Shown piece by piece: positions 25,429 through 35,945 of a DNA stretch of 64,000 bases. The notes below the pieces were generated by a model. The model searched no databases. It had not been told where the DNA came from and saw nothing but the letters and a program-made list of their open reading frames with translations. Source of the stretch: Phormidium tenue FACHB-886 (GTDB lineage Bacteria > Cyanobacteriota > Cyanobacteriia > Elainellales > Elainellaceae); contig NZ_JACXWX010000014.1 of NCBI RefSeq assembly GCF_014764505.1, positions 1 to 64,000 on the forward strand, read 5' to 3'. How positions within the stretch are numbered: position 1 is the first letter of the stretch; each line of letters opens with the position of its first letter. Made by a program: the position numbers and the translations under genes.

Positions 25429-28400
25429 GTGAGGACAAACAAAGTTTTAATCGCCAATCGGGGTGAGATTGCCTGCCGGATTATTCGGACACTCGATCGC
25501 CTGGGAATTGCCTCGGTGGCGGTTTACTCGGAGGCAGATGCCCATACGCTGCCGGTTGCCATGGCAACCGAAGCCGTATGCATCGGTTCTGCGCCTGTGG
25601 CAGAAAGCTATCTCAAATACGATCGCATCCTGGAAGTTGCGGAGCAAACGGGGGCACAGGCAATTCATCCAGGCTACGGTTTTTTGAGCGAGAATGTAGA
25701 GTTTGCAGAAGCCTGCGAGCGCAAAGGCATTGCCTTTGTGGGTCCTACCGCGCAGCAGATCAGCCAGTTTGGGTTGAAGCATACTGCGCGGGAGCTAGCG
25801 GAACACAATCAGGTGCCTTTAGTGCCTGGAACAGGGCTGCTGGAGAGCTTGGAGCAGGCACAACAGGCAGCAGAGGCGATCGGTTATCCTGTGATGCTCA
25901 AAAGCACTGCAGGCGGTGGCGGCATTGGGATGCAAGTGTGCTTCAACGATGCTGAACTGGCAGATGCGTTTGAGAAAGTGAAACGCCTGAGCCAAGCCAA
26001 CTTCAAGCAGAGCGGTGTATTTTTAGAGAAATATATTCAAACTGCTCGGCATATAGAAGTGCAGATCTTTGGAGATGGCAAGGGTCATGTGGTAGCGCTG
26101 GGTGAGCGAGACTGTTCGACACAGCGACGAAATCAAAAAGTAATTGAAGAAACACCTGCTCCAGGAATTAGTGATGCACTACGGCAACAGCTAGAAGATT
26201 GCGCCGTGCGGCTAGGGCAGGCAGTCAACTATCGATCGGCAGGCACAGTTGAATTTGTCTTTGATGTTGAAACGCAGCAGTTTTATTTTTTGGAAGTCAA
26301 CACGCGCTTACAGGTTGAACATGGCGTCACTGAAATGGTGAGCAATGTCGATCTGGTGGAATGGATGATTCGATTAGCAGATGGCGATAGCACCTTCTTG
26401 AAGAACTATCACCATCAACCGCAAGGACATTCAATTCAGGTGCGAGTCTACGCCGAAGATGCGAACAAAGGCTTTCAGCCCAGTTCGGGTCTGCTTAGTG
26501 CGGTTAGTTTTCCTGAAACCGTCCGCTGTGATTCCTGGATTGAAACGGGCAGCGAAGTCACACCCTTCTATGATCCGCTGTTGGCAAAGGTGATTGTGCA
26601 TGGAGAAAATCGGGAAGCGGCGATCGCTCAGCTACAATCTGCCTTAGACAAGTCCGAAATTGCCGGAATTGAAACGAACATAGACTACTTGCGCCAAGTG
26701 ATCGCCAGCTCCAATTTTATTCAAGGTACAGTTAGCACTCGCTTTCTCAGTACGTTTGCATATCAGCCGCGCACGATCGATGTTCTAGATTCTGGTACTT
26801 ATACCACGATTCAAGATTATCCTGGACGAATTGGCTACTGGGACATTGGTGTACCTCCATCAGGACCAATGGATCATCTAGCATTTCGCTTAGCCAATCG
26901 AATTTTAGGAAATTCTGAGGCAGCAGCAGGGCTGGAATGCACAGTCACAGGGCCTACCTTGCGCTTCAACTGCGATACGGTCATTTGCCTGACGGGTGCA
27001 GCCATGAAAGCCACCTTGAACGGGCAAGCCGCTCCCTTTTGGGCAGCCATTCCCGTGAGCGCAGGCAGCACCCTCAAGCTCAAAGCGATCCAAGGACAGG
27101 GCTATCGCACCTATCTAGCAGTCCAACATGGATTTGATGTGCCAGACTATTTGGGCAGCAAAGCAACGTTCACTTTAGGCAAATTTGGCGGACATGCTGG
27201 ACGAACCTTGCGAACAGGAGATGTGCTGCGTTTGGAAGAGGTTGAGACCGAGAATACCAACCAGGATATAACTCATGAATGTCCCAGCGAATTGGTTCCA
27301 TCCTATACCAATGAATGGGAGATTGGCGTTCTTTACGGTCCACACGGTGCACCTGATTTCTTCACTGATGCAGACATCCAGATATTCTTTGCAACGCGCT
27401 GGACAATTCACCACAACTCAGCGCGCACAGGAATTCGCCTGATTGGTCCCAAACCAGAATGGGCGCGGACGGACGGCGGCGAAGCTGGCTTACACCCTTC
27501 CAATATTCACGATAATGCTTATGCGATCGGCACCATTGATTTCACAGGCGACATGCCGATCATTCTGGCTCATGATGGTCCTAGTTTGGGGGGTTTCGTC
27601 TGTCCAGCCACGATCGTCCAATCTGAGCTTTGGAAAATTGGACAACTTAAACCAGGTGACACGGTTCGTTTTTATCCCCTCACCGCTGAAGCAGCCCGCC
27701 AGCGAGAGCTAGAGCAAGATCGGCAGATTGAAACGCTGGAGCTGGAAAGACAAGTGAGCAGCCTCTCCCCTGCTTCACCCACTGCTCCCTCATCCCCTGG
27801 TTCTCCTATTCTTCATCAAATCCCGGCATCCCCCACTCAGATCGCCGTCAGCTACCGTCAGGCAGGAGACCGGTATCTCCTGATTGAGTACGGCCCGCTG
27901 GTGCTGGATCTCAATCTGCGCTTTCGAGTGCATGCGCTGATGGAATGGCTGAAATCAACTCATCTGAACGGCGTGATCGACCTGACGCCGGGGATTCGAT
28001 CGCTGCAAGTTCACTACGACAGCCGCATTCTCCCTCTGCAAGCCTTGCTGGAGATCTTAATTGCCGCAGAAACAGAGCTGCCAGAGGTTGATGATATGCA
28101 GGTACCCACGCGGATCGTGCATCTGCCGCTCTCCTGGGATGATGAGTCTACGCAGCTGGCGATCCAAAAATACATGCAGTCGGTACGCCCCGATGCACCT
28201 TGGTGCCCTAGCAATATTGAGTTCATCCGGCGGATTAACGGACTCGACAGCACTGAGCAAGTGCGGCAAATCGTCTTTGATGCCAGCTATCTGGTGATGG
28301 GATTGGGAGATGTCTATCTGGGTGCACCCGTTGCCACACCGCTCGATCCACGTCATCGTCTGGTAACGACAAAATATAATCCGGCTCGCACCTGGACGCC

Positions 28401-29064
28401 CGAAAATGCAGTCGGGATCGGCGGCGCCTATCTGTGTATCTATGGGATGGAAGGTCCGGGTGGCTATCAGTTTGTGGGACGGACTGTGCCCGTTTGGAAT
28501 CGCTACAAGCAGACCGCAGACTTTAGCCATCCCTGGCTGCTGCGCTTTTTTGACCAAATTCGGTTCTATCCGGTTTCAGCAGACGAACTGCTGCGCTATC
28601 GGGAGGATGTTATTCAGGGCAAAGTCAAACTAGAGATTCAGGAAGAAACCTTTAGCTTGAAGCAATATCAAGAATTTCTGGCGGCTAATGCAGCGGATAT
28701 TGCAGCCTTCAGAGCCAAACAGCAGGTTGCTTTTGCTGCTGAACGCGATCGCTGGGCAGCCGCCGGAGAATTTAGCCGTCAGGAAGCCTTAGAAGAAGTT
28801 GAGCCAGACACATCCACAGAACCTGAAATTGTCCTACCTGCCGATGCAGAAGCGATCGTGGCTCATGTTTCTGCTAATGTATGGCAAGTACTGGTCGAAC
28901 CGGGGGATGTCGTGGCAGAGGGTGATCGCCTGGTGATTCTGGAGGCAATGAAAATGGAAATTGCCATTCTTGCCGATAGCGCTGGGACTATTGCTCAGGT
29001 GTATTGCCAGAAAGGGCAAACCGTGACGGCTGGGCAACTGCTGGCGGCGATCCGAGTGGCTTGA
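25429..29064 (+). CDS. Guanidine carboxylase (urea carboxylase family, biotin-dependent)
   Basis: The 1211-residue enzyme has a biotin carboxylase domain (1-450, with the ATP loop [11 protein letters not shown] near 157), a carboxyltransferase domain of the urea-carboxylase/KipA-KipI type (about 454-1020, split by a Pro/Ser-rich linker near 775-800), a linker helix region and a C-terminal biotinyl domain with biotinylated K1175 in EAMKM. Such enzymes were named urea carboxylases, but those with DUF1989 partners and a guanidine-I riboswitch carboxylate guanidine. That context is complete here, so guanidine is the likely substrate. No ATG is in frame; GTG at 25429 starts the protein. The next step, allophanate hydrolase, is not encoded nearby. 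Confidence 0.9.
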   Translation: MRTNKVLIANRGEIACRIIRTLDRLGIASVAVYSEADAHTLPVAMATEAVCIGSAPVAESYLKYDRILEVAEQTGAQAIHPGYGFLSENVEFAEACERKGIAFVGPTAQQISQFGLKHTARELAEHNQVPLVPGTGLLESLEQAQQAAEAIGYPVMLKSTAGGGGIGMQVCFNDAELADAFEKVKRLSQANFKQSGVFLEKYIQTARHIEVQIFGDGKGHVVALGERDCSTQRRNQKVIEETPAPGISDALRQQLEDCAVRLGQAVNYRSAGTVEFVFDVETQQFYFLEVNTRLQVEHGVTEMVSNVDLVEWMIRLADGDSTFLKNYHHQPQGHSIQVRVYAEDANKGFQPSSGLLSAVSFPETVRCDSWIETGSEVTPFYDPLLAKVIVHGENREAAIAQLQSALDKSEIAGIETNIDYLRQVIASSNFIQGTVSTRFLSTFAYQPRTIDVLDSGTYTTIQDYPGRIGYWDIGVPPSGPMDHLAFRLANRILGNSEAAAGLECTVTGPTLRFNCDTVICLTGAAMKATLNGQAAPFWAAIPVSAGSTLKLKAIQGQGYRTYLAVQHGFDVPDYLGSKATFTLGKFGGHAGRTLRTGDVLRLEEVETENTNQDITHECPSELVPSYTNEWEIGVLYGPHGAPDFFTDADIQIFFATRWTIHHNSARTGIRLIGPKPEWARTDGGEAGLHPSNIHDNAYAIGTIDFTGDMPIILAHDGPSLGGFVCPATIVQSELWKIGQLKPGDTVRFYPLTAEAARQRELEQDRQIETLELERQVSSLSPASPTAPSSPGSPILHQIPASPTQIAVSYRQAGDRYLLIEYGPLVLDLNLRFRVHALMEWLKSTHLNGVIDLTPGIRSLQVHYDSRILPLQALLEILIAAETELPEVDDMQVPTRIVHLPLSWDDESTQLAIQKYMQSVRPDAPWCPSNIEFIRRINGLDSTEQVRQIVFDASYLVMGLGDVYLGAPVATPLDPRHRLVTTKYNPARTWTPENAVGIGGAYLCIYGMEGPGGYQFVGRTVPVWNRYKQTADFSHPWLLRFFDQIRFYPVSADELLRYREDVIQGKVKLEIQEETFSLKQYQEFLAANAADIAAFRAKQQVAFAAERDRWAAAGEFSRQEALEEVEPDTSTEPEIVLPADAEAIVAHVSANVWQVLVEPGDVVAEGDRLVILEAMKMEIAILADSAGTIAQVYCQKGQTVTAGQLLAAIRVA

Positions 29065-29082
29065 TTTCCGAGTGGCTTGATT
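29051..29082. repeat. 16-bp duplication across the carboxylase stop codon
   Basis: Two copies of tccgagtggcttgatt, the first containing the last codons and TGA of the carboxylase, are joined head to tail. Confidence 0.85.
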
Positions 29083-29094
29083 AACGGCAGCGTC

Positions 29095-29391
29095 ATGGCA
29101 ACAACTACAAACGTAGGAAGTGAAGGAATGTTAACCCACTACAATTCACATAATTTGGCGATGCCAGCCCGGCGGGCAATTGTAACCCCTCCAGAGCCTC
29201 CCTTACCCACTCCTCAACCAGACCCTCAGCCCGTTCCTTCACCCACTCCCCAGCCAGACCCTCAGCCCGTTCCTTCACCCAGTCCTCAGCCAAACCCACC
29301 GCTACCTGATCCTGTGCCAGCGCCCCCTTCACCGCAGCCTCCCGTGCCGCCGCTGCCTGCACCAGAAATACCCAGTGCCGCTGTAAGATAG
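29095..29391 (+). CDS. Small proline-rich protein
   Basis: The 98-residue product has a 35-residue ordinary N-terminus, then a proline-rich tail of about 60 residues (PxPxP, with PDPQPVPSPTPQ twice as a 36-bp DNA repeat at 29221-29292). No signal peptide or membrane segment is clear. Such tails act as spacers across the cell wall or as SH3-type ligands. The ATG at 29128, behind GAAGTGAAGGA, is an equally good start. It follows the guanidine carboxylase by 30 bp and may be read from the same transcript, but a role in guanidine use is unproven. Confidence 0.45.
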   Translation: MATTTNVGSEGMLTHYNSHNLAMPARRAIVTPPEPPLPTPQPDPQPVPSPTPQPDPQPVPSPSPQPNPPLPDPVPAPPSPQPPVPPLPAPEIPSAAVR

Positions 29392-29422
29392 GCGTTGAGA
29401 ACATAAACGATAGTTTGTAGCT

Positions 29423-29965
29423 GTGAATCTAGCTATCTTCTACGAAGGTCTGTTTTTTGTGGCGATCGCCACTGCCTTCTTTGGGCTGGTGGGTTGGGCC
29501 TGGAAGGACATTAAGCCCTACGCCTTACCGCAGCCTCTGCCCGGCTGGTTTAAAGTCTGGTTTTTAACAATGCAGATCGGCGGCGGGCTGCTGCCTCTGA
29601 TCGCGCTAGGATGGGCGAGCTGGCAAGGGGCTGCCCCAGTGGTATGGGCGCTAGCGTCTTACTTCCTGCTGCTAGGCTTGCAAATTATTTCTGAAAGCCT
29701 GTCGCTCCGGAGGTTTCACTCTGCTGTATTCGTGATGGTTCCATACCTATATCTGCCCTATCGGATTTGGCAGCTCTATCAGAGCTGGTTGCTTCTGCAG
29801 TCTACATCTGACTGGGTTTGGATACAGCGGCTACTGCTGGCAGAAATTGTTCTGTGGACTTTAAACTACGCGCTAGATCTGTCGCAGCTTCCCAGGCTGT
29901 TTCACTGGGAAGGGTCAACGTCCCAACCCCTCCCAGCCGATCGCCCCCTCGACCCATCGCAGTAG
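29423..29965 (+). CDS. Polytopic membrane protein, unknown function
   Basis: The 180-residue product, started by GTG, has about five hydrophobic helices (near residues 5-25, 45-66, 70-90, 97-115 and 128-150) and a proline-rich cytosolic tail. Aromatic and Pro residues cluster in the loops (KPYALPQPLPGWFKVW). I do not recognise a family. It lies 31 bp after the proline-rich protein and may be co-transcribed. Confidence 0.6.
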   Translation: MNLAIFYEGLFFVAIATAFFGLVGWAWKDIKPYALPQPLPGWFKVWFLTMQIGGGLLPLIALGWASWQGAAPVVWALASYFLLLGLQIISESLSLRRFHSAVFVMVPYLYLPYRIWQLYQSWLLLQSTSDWVWIQRLLLAEIVLWTLNYALDLSQLPRLFHWEGSTSQPLPADRPLDPSQ

Positions 29966-30022
29966 CAGGCAATCCCTATTGTTCGCTATGCTTCGTTGTA
30001 CTTCAACAACGGCAGCACTAGC

Positions 30023-30967
30023 CTACAATATTGGGTTCAGCACTTTGTCGATCGCCTGCAGATCTTCATCCGACAGCACCACGCCCGATGCGGCTGCGTT
30101 GTCCTCAATCTGCTCTGGACGAGTTGCTCCAATGATGGCACAAGAAACAGCAGACTGCCGCAAAATCCAGGCAAGCGCCAGCTGCGCCATCGAAAGCCCT
30201 AAATCTGCAGCGATCGGATTCAGCTTCTGCACCGCACTCAGGACATGATCGCTACGGACATCGTCTCCTAGAAAAGCATTCATCTTCTCGTTGGCAGCCC
30301 GCGAATCTTTTGGCGGTGGCTGTCCAGGCCGGTACTTACCCGTCAAGACGCCTTGTGCCAGCGGCGACCAAACAATTTGCCCAATGCCGTTGGCAAGGCA
30401 AAGCGGAAAGACCTCAGCTTCCGGCTTCCGCCAAAGCATGGAATATTGCGGCTGGCTAGAGACAAACCGTTCGACATTAGGCAATGCCAAAGCCGCTTTA
30501 ATTTGATCGGGATTCCACTCGCTGAAGCCAATGTAGCGGGCTTTCCCCTGCCGCACGACCTCAGTGAGGGCTTCCATCGTCTCCTCTAGCGGAGTTTCAG
30601 TGTCATAGCGGTGGCACTGGTAGAGGTCTACATAATCCGTTTGCAGGCGTTGCAGCGATGCGTCAATTTGCTTGCGAATCTGAGCGGCAGACAGCCCTCG
30701 ATCGGTGTCCGACATTGGGAAAAATACTTTGGTTGCCAGAACATAGGAGGAGCGATCGATTCCCTGAAGCACCTCGCCCAGCAATGTTTCAGCCGCGCCG
30801 CGTCCGTACACGTTGGCAGTATCAATAAAGTTAATCCCAACTTCAAAGGCTTTCCGCACACAGGCTTCAGATTTTTGACGCTCTACCCCGCCCGAATAAG
30901 TAAGCCAGGAGCCTAAGCTGATCTCCGAAACGTTTAGCTCACTGTTGCCTAGCTGTCGATATTTCAT
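30023..30967 (-). CDS. Aldo/keto reductase (KCNAB/YajO-like)
   Basis: This NADPH-dependent oxidoreductase of the AKR (beta/alpha)8-barrel family has 314 residues from the ATG at 30967, which has GGAG at good spacing. Catalytic residues are seen: Asp and Tyr in FIDTANVYGRG, Lys in YVLATKVFFP and His in YQCHRYD. The cofactor-binding segment ACAIIGATRPEQ is near the C-terminus. It resembles the potassium-channel-beta-subunit-like group. The substrate is likely a small aldehyde or ketone. Confidence 0.88.
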   Translation of the reverse strand: MKYRQLGNSELNVSEISLGSWLTYSGGVERQKSEACVRKAFEVGINFIDTANVYGRGAAETLLGEVLQGIDRSSYVLATKVFFPMSDTDRGLSAAQIRKQIDASLQRLQTDYVDLYQCHRYDTETPLEETMEALTEVVRQGKARYIGFSEWNPDQIKAALALPNVERFVSSQPQYSMLWRKPEAEVFPLCLANGIGQIVWSPLAQGVLTGKYRPGQPPPKDSRAANEKMNAFLGDDVRSDHVLSAVQKLNPIAADLGLSMAQLALAWILRQSAVSCAIIGATRPEQIEDNAAASGVVLSDEDLQAIDKVLNPIL

Positions 30968-31060
30968 CAAAATTGCTCCGACCAATTGCCTCTTTCAAGA
31001 TGTGGAAAAAATGCTGCTGCAGCCTCTACTTTTGGACGGATCTGACAGCAAATCTTCAGG

Positions 31061-31120
31061 CTGTTTCATTTTTTGAACTGTCTCATTTTTTGGACTGTCT
31101 CATGCTTTAGACTGTCTCAT
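31061..31120. repeat. 17-bp tandem repeat seeded from the GH15 stop region
   Basis: Three full copies of ctgtctcattttttgga and variants run downstream from the GH15 gene. The fourth, partial copy is the gene's own 3' end, including the stop codon at 31117-31119. Confidence 0.85.
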
Positions 31121-32967
31121 TCCTCGCCCAAGGCTTTGTTCAGATTCCAGGCGGCACTAATCAGGGCAATGTGGGTAAACCCCTGGGGAAAATTGCCGAT
31201 CGCCTCTCCGCTTAAGCTAGTCTCTTCGCCATACAAACCGAGATGGTTGGCATAGCTCAACATCTTCTCAAACAGTAGCCTTGCCTGATCTAGCTGCGCC
31301 GGATCAATTCGTCCGGCTCGCGTCAGAGACTCCACCAGCCAAAACGTGCACATGTTGAACGTCCCTTCTTGACCTGGAATGCCGTCTTCAGACTGCCGCT
31401 GGTCATAGCGATAGACTAGATCGCCTGAAGTTAGCCCGCCTGCTTGAGGCGATCGGCGCATCGCTTCCAGCATCTTTAGCATGCGTGGATCGTTGGGCGC
31501 TAAGAAAAAAACCAGCGGCATCAGCAGATTGCTAGCATCCAGCGTAGAACTCCCATAAGACTGCACAAAGCTGCCGAGTTCATTATTCCACCCGTGGGTC
31601 ATAATCTCTTCATAGATCTGGTCACGCACCTCTAGCCAGCGCGTTCGATTTGCCGGAAACGATCGTTTATCTGCCAGCCGCAAGCCGCGATCGATCGCCA
31701 CCCAGCACATCATCTTCGAGTAAATAAACTGCTGCGGCTCCCCTCGAACTTCCCACATCCCCTGATCCGGACGCTGCCAGTTGTCGCATACCCAATCCAC
31801 TACCTGGCGTAAGTAAGTCCAAAAGTCGTATGAGATCGGCGCCCCATACTTGTTGTAGAGATAGACTGAATCCATCAGCTCGCCGTAAATATCAAGCTGA
31901 AATTGCAGATACGCCTCGTTGCCAATTCGCACCGGCTGAGAGCCTCGATAGCCCTTTAAATGGTCTAGAACGGTTTCTTCAAGCTTCGATCGTCCATCAA
32001 TTCCATAAACAATTTGTAGCGCTGCGCCATTGGGATGACAACGATGGCAGAGCTGCTCAATCCAACAGATAAAATTTGCTGCTTCTTGAGCAAAGCCCAA
32101 TCGCAGCAAGGCATAAATCGTGAATGCCGCATCCCGAATCCAGGTATAGCGATAATCCCAATTCCGTTCACCGCCAATAAACTCCGGCAAGCTACAGGTA
32201 GGAGCAGCGACGATCGCCCCCGTTGGCTCATAGGTCAGCAGTTTCAAGACTAACGCCGATCGTTCAACCATTTCGCGCCAGCGTCCTTTATACCTACACT
32301 GGGAGAGCCAGCGCCGCCAGTAGTCTACTGTTTCCTGAAAGAGCTGTGTGGTTGCGGTATCGTTCAGCGTTTCTGCATGGGCTGAGTTCGGCTGCTGCAG
32401 CACAAAGATCGCCGATTCTCCCTCAGCTAAAGTAAACGTTGCCATAACGCCCGGCGCCTGAAGCTGCAGCGGCACATCTGTCAATAGCTCTAGGCTGAGC
32501 TCTGAGGTTTCAAAACAAGCGCCTGCTGAAGTGATGCGGGTTTGATGGGAATCACGGGCATAGTTGAACGCTGGACGACAATCCAGACAAAACTGCATCG
32601 TACCTCGCTCAACTTTCACCTGTCGAATTAATGAATGATAGGCAAGGTCACTTGCTGCCGTCTGGATCGGCATGAAATCTGTAATTTCGCCAATTCCAGC
32701 CTCAGTCAGGAAGCGCGTAATCAAGACATTAGTTCCTGGAAGATACATCTGCCGAGACGAAAGACGTTCATCTAGCTCTATCGTTTCATCTCCAGCAGGA
32801 CTGATCTTAAAGTATCCTCCTTTATCATCATCAAGAATTGCAGCAAACACGCTGGGTGAATCATGATTGGGAAAACAAAACCAATCAATTGAGCCATTCA
32901 GCCCAATCAGCGCTGTGGTGTGCAGGTTGCCAATGATGCCATAGTTAGCGATCGGTTGATAGCTCAT
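31117..32967 (-). CDS. Glycoside hydrolase family 15 protein (glucoamylase/trehalase-like)
   Basis: The 616-residue product has an N-terminal beta-sandwich (1-230, starting [28 protein letters not shown]) and a C-terminal (alpha/alpha)6 barrel with the GH15 hallmark [14 protein letters not shown] near residue 265 and a catalytic Glu in [15 protein letters not shown]. This bacterial GH15 type releases glucose from alpha-glucans or cleaves trehalose. No signal peptide is seen, so it acts in the cytosol, probably on glycogen-derived glucans, as MalQ (48.2 kb) does. Confidence 0.9.
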   Translation of the reverse strand: MSYQPIANYGIIGNLHTTALIGLNGSIDWFCFPNHDSPSVFAAILDDDKGGYFKISPAGDETIELDERLSSRQMYLPGTNVLITRFLTEAGIGEITDFMPIQTAASDLAYHSLIRQVKVERGTMQFCLDCRPAFNYARDSHQTRITSAGACFETSELSLELLTDVPLQLQAPGVMATFTLAEGESAIFVLQQPNSAHAETLNDTATTQLFQETVDYWRRWLSQCRYKGRWREMVERSALVLKLLTYEPTGAIVAAPTCSLPEFIGGERNWDYRYTWIRDAAFTIYALLRLGFAQEAANFICWIEQLCHRCHPNGAALQIVYGIDGRSKLEETVLDHLKGYRGSQPVRIGNEAYLQFQLDIYGELMDSVYLYNKYGAPISYDFWTYLRQVVDWVCDNWQRPDQGMWEVRGEPQQFIYSKMMCWVAIDRGLRLADKRSFPANRTRWLEVRDQIYEEIMTHGWNNELGSFVQSYGSSTLDASNLLMPLVFFLAPNDPRMLKMLEAMRRSPQAGGLTSGDLVYRYDQRQSEDGIPGQEGTFNMCTFWLVESLTRAGRIDPAQLDQARLLFEKMLSYANHLGLYGEETSLSGEAIGNFPQGFTHIALISAAWNLNKALGEE

Positions 32968-33053
32968 GCAATTGTTATCAGACAGTTGTGGACATTCTGC
33001 ACCGGCACTTAATTTCTTACATTAACAAAGCCCTATCAGTGTTTTAGCAGCAA

Positions 33054-33971
33054 CTAGTGTGATCGATTCACTCCAAATTGGAAGATATCCGCCCGGCCCG
33101 AATGCCCCGGCGGATCGAACCAGTATTTCGCATCGATAATCTGCTCCCGGTCGATCTCAGCAAGCAGAATTCCTTCTTTATCTACCAAAGTACCTGCAAT
33201 GTATTGCCCAAACGGATCAAGGATACCCGATAGGCCACTGCCGTTGTTGGGGGTGGCCAGTGCCTCTAGCTCTGGAGTGGAGTAAACGGCATGACGAATT
33301 TCGTCGCTGATGAAGCCAGTCGCGTTGAGAACAAAGCATTGACCTTCTGCAGCATAGTGACGGACGGCAGCATCAATTCGATCGCTGAAGGGGCGTCCTT
33401 CCATGAGCGGGTCGGGATAGCTAGCGATGTGGATTTCTTCGGCTTGAGTTTGCAGCGCATAGCGGGCTAGGGCGAGGTTATGTTCTCCGCAGATTAAGCC
33501 TCCAATTCTGCCGATCGAGGTGGGATAAACAGTGAGACCGTTGCCGTCACCCTGTCCCCAAAACAGCCGTTCTGTATTGGTAGGCTTCAGTTTGCGGCGA
33601 TGACCCAGCAGTTCGCCGTCCTCGTTAATGAAAACTTGTGTGTTGTACAAACTGCCACCCGATCGCTCCGTCAGCCCTATAACCACAATCGCGTGAGCCT
33701 GCTGGGCAGCTTGGGCAAGCTGGGCAACTGCGGGGCTGGGAATTTCGACGGCTTGCTTGAAGAGCGATCGAAAAAAATCACGGTTTGGCTCAAATCCCTG
33801 ATGCAGCGCGCCATAAGGAAACGCAGGAATAAACGATTCGGGAAAGGCGATCAGCCGCGCCCCATCGGCTGCAGCTTCTGCAATCAGCCGACAGGCTTTT
33901 TCAACCGTTGCTTCTCGATTCAACCAAATTGGCGCAGCCTGCACTACTGCTGCAATAAATGAATCACCCAT
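33054..33971 (-). CDS. Nitrilase-family carbon-nitrogen hydrolase
   Basis: The 305-residue product has the Glu-Lys-Cys triad of the nitrilase superfamily: Glu in FPESFIP (near 48), Lys in RRKLKPT (near 127) and Cys in GGLICGEHN (near 162). The GHRRKLKPTNTERLFWGQGDG stretch is typical of true nitrilases, which turn R-CN into an acid and ammonia. It differs from the Nit1C nitrilase (60.4 kb), where the Cys motif is ACWEH. It stands alone. Confidence 0.85.
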   Translation of the reverse strand: MGDSFIAAVVQAAPIWLNREATVEKACRLIAEAAADGARLIAFPESFIPAFPYGALHQGFEPNRDFFRSLFKQAVEIPSPAVAQLAQAAQQAHAIVVIGLTERSGGSLYNTQVFINEDGELLGHRRKLKPTNTERLFWGQGDGNGLTVYPTSIGRIGGLICGEHNLALARYALQTQAEEIHIASYPDPLMEGRPFSDRIDAAVRHYAAEGQCFVLNATGFISDEIRHAVYSTPELEALATPNNGSGLSGILDPFGQYIAGTLVDKEGILLAEIDREQIIDAKYWFDPPGHSGRADIFQFGVNRSH

Positions 33972-34100
33972 AGATTAAAACGACCCTAAAAAATCCACAG
34001 AATGCTACAAGAATTGGAATGGCAACAAGATCCTACCCCCGTTAGACGTTAGTTGAAAATTCAGTATTTAGGCTGGGAATGCAAGCTTTATTGGGCTAAT

Positions 34101-34295
34101 ATGAGCAATTCATTGACAAAATTTTTGCTGCTGGGGCTGTTGCTGCTGTTAATTGTGTCTCCTTTTGCAGCCCTAGCCCCGCTAGTTGTGGTTCTTGTAG
34201 GCTTTGTGCTGGTTTGGATGAGCTGGACGTTCATCCGCACGCTCGCCACTGGCGAAACCGATCAGCGCGATCGTCTCTCCGACAACCCCAAGTAA
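34101..34295 (+). CDS. Small membrane protein, unknown function
   Basis: The 64-residue product has one long hydrophobic hairpin (FLLLGLLLLLIVSPFAAL and VVVLVGFVLVWMSW) and a charged tail rich in Asp and Arg. A TTG upstream (34053) would add 16 residues; the ATG at 34101 gives the protein expected for this kind of small cyanobacterial membrane protein. Function unknown. Confidence 0.55.
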   Translation: MSNSLTKFLLLGLLLLLIVSPFAALAPLVVVLVGFVLVWMSWTFIRTLATGETDQRDRLSDNPK

Positions 34296-34348
34296 TTTTG
34301 AAGATCCTAGCGAAGATACTAGCAAGGTCTATTCCCTCATTGGAAACA

Positions 34349-34376
34349 GTAGGGGCGAACCAACGTTCACCCCTAC
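34349..34376. terminator. Hairpin between convergent genes
   Basis: Arms GTAGGGGCGAAC and GTTCACCCCTAC (one mismatch) with a 4-base loop lie between the small membrane protein gene and the DUF4126 gene. Confidence 0.5.
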
Positions 34377-34415
34377 GCACATTTATTAAAAAACCAAGCT
34401 TTTGCGCTGGCTGAT

Positions 34416-35045
34416 TCACGTTCCCCGGTCGGGAATTGTAGTTGGATTGGCTTTTCGTATCTCAGTCAGCTTATGCCCAGATAAAAACTGCCAGAGCTTA
34501 AAGCTACCGAATCCCAACAGCCCAATCACCGCTCCCCCGGCCAGAACAGGTACCGTGAAGCCAAGGACGGACAGCCCGATCGCCCCCACTAGCTCCACTA
34601 GCGCCCACAGGGGGTTTGCTAATCCTCCAGAGGTAGCAGTTGATGTGCCCCGAATCAAATTTGTCAGCAGTTTCGTAATGCCTGCCGTGCCGCCACCTGC
34701 CACTAGTGCTAAAGTCCACTGCGCTAGCGGATTCATCTCAGGGACTAGCGAAGCAGACATCAGCGTGCCTGCGGCGATCGCTGCCGGGGTTGCCACCAGA
34801 TCCAAGGCATGATCCAGCCAGGGAACGAAGTAGCCAATTACTTCCAGAACACAGGCGATCGAAAACAGACCTAGCGCTTGCGGCGTTTCTACCCAATCAA
34901 ATTGAGTGGGAAGGTCAACATGCCCCAAAACAGACATGGCACTCAGCGCCAGCAGAGGAACAAACACCCGAAACCCGGCTGCGGCACTGAGGCTAATCCC
35001 CAACATCACCTCTAGCAACGTCTGCCAATTTAGTAAATCATCCAT
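34416..35045 (-). CDS. DUF4126 family membrane protein
   Basis: The 209-residue product has five to six hydrophobic segments and the family start ISLSAAAGFRVFVPLLALS, followed by a WLDHALD motif and a glycine-rich GGGTAGITKLLTN segment. DUF4126 proteins are small membrane proteins of unknown function. The DUF6335 gene lies just upstream on the same strand (41-bp gap), so the two are probably one transcript. Confidence 0.8.
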   Translation of the reverse strand: MDDLLNWQTLLEVMLGISLSAAAGFRVFVPLLALSAMSVLGHVDLPTQFDWVETPQALGLFSIACVLEVIGYFVPWLDHALDLVATPAAIAAGTLMSASLVPEMNPLAQWTLALVAGGGTAGITKLLTNLIRGTSTATSGGLANPLWALVELVGAIGLSVLGFTVPVLAGGAVIGLLGFGSFKLWQFLSGHKLTEIRKANPTTIPDRGT

Positions 35046-35086
35046 TACAGATGCTCCCTCATTACAACAGATGCTTCAACTGTTGC

Positions 35087-35695
35087 TTACTCGCGGCGCT
35101 CGTCATAATCCTCAGAGGAGGTTGGATCTAGCTCCCAGCGCCGATCGTCTCGCTGCTCCAGCATTTCGTTCACCCTTAGATAGGAGCGATCGTCTAGCTC
35201 TACACCCACGGCAATTGCTAGGTCTTCCACGATATTTTGATCGGGGGTTGCTACCGTTCCACCGACTGCCTCATCTCCAACTACGGCTGCCTGTTCATAG
35301 TTGGCATCAATATCACCCCCCGTCAAGCGAGGGTCAGCATCGTTGAAGAGGTGCTTGTCGCTGCGAGGGGAATATTGCCCCGCCCGATCGCTTGGTTTGC
35401 CTTGTAGTCCGGTGCCGTAAGACTGGGTGAGCGCTTGAGGGCGATCGTCTATGACTTCTTCGCCCTCTTCATCGTCGTCGCTATCTAAGTTGTCATCGTC
35501 TGTTGCTACGGTGTCGATCGCAGCCTCATCTAGATCGACCTCTTCCATACCCAGCTCGGTTTCCAAATCTTCTAATTCTTCTAGAGCGGGTTCTGCCCGA
35601 TTGTCACCAAGCTCAGCCGCAATATCTGCTTCGGCTGCCTGCCGAATCACTTCAAAATCTTGTTGAGGGTTGGGTCCGCCTGCTTTGTCAGCCAT
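35087..35695 (-). CDS. DUF6335 family acidic protein
   Basis: The 202-residue, very acidic protein (a run of D/E with DDDNLDSDDDEEGEE near 75-90) carries the DUF6335 core LTGGDIDANYEQAAVVGDEAVGGT and ends with a charged tail. The family is typical of cyanobacteria; function unknown. The ATG at 35695 (MADKAGG) is preferred to TTG three codons upstream. Confidence 0.75.
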   Translation of the reverse strand: MADKAGGPNPQQDFEVIRQAAEADIAAELGDNRAEPALEELEDLETELGMEEVDLDEAAIDTVATDDDNLDSDDDEEGEEVIDDRPQALTQSYGTGLQGKPSDRAGQYSPRSDKHLFNDADPRLTGGDIDANYEQAAVVGDEAVGGTVATPDQNIVEDLAIAVGVELDDRSYLRVNEMLEQRDDRRWELDPTSSEDYDERRE

Positions 35696-35945
35696 AATGC
35701 TCAATCTGTAGCAATGAGTTCATCTATCTGCAAGGTAGCTAACAAAATCCTCACTAGACTCAGTACAGCGATAGATATACCAACCACTACAGCAATTAGG
35801 GCAAGGCAAGAACACTGCCAAAGTCTCAAAAGAGATAAATCTAGATCGCAGTCCTGGGCAAAATCATCTTAATTTGGAATGACAGATATTGATTTTTGTC
35901 ATTTGCTCAGTTACACTGAGGTCATCCAATTGAGAAGAAGTAATT

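Noticed and set aside
22472-29064. birA as part of the guanidine carboxylase operon
   Set aside because: birA is on the opposite strand and separated by repeats and the riboswitch leader; only proximity links them.
25429-29064. Carboxylase as an ordinary urea carboxylase
   Set aside because: The guanidine-I riboswitch and two DUF1989 partners upstream fit guanidine carboxylase; no urea transporter or allophanate hydrolase is adjacent.
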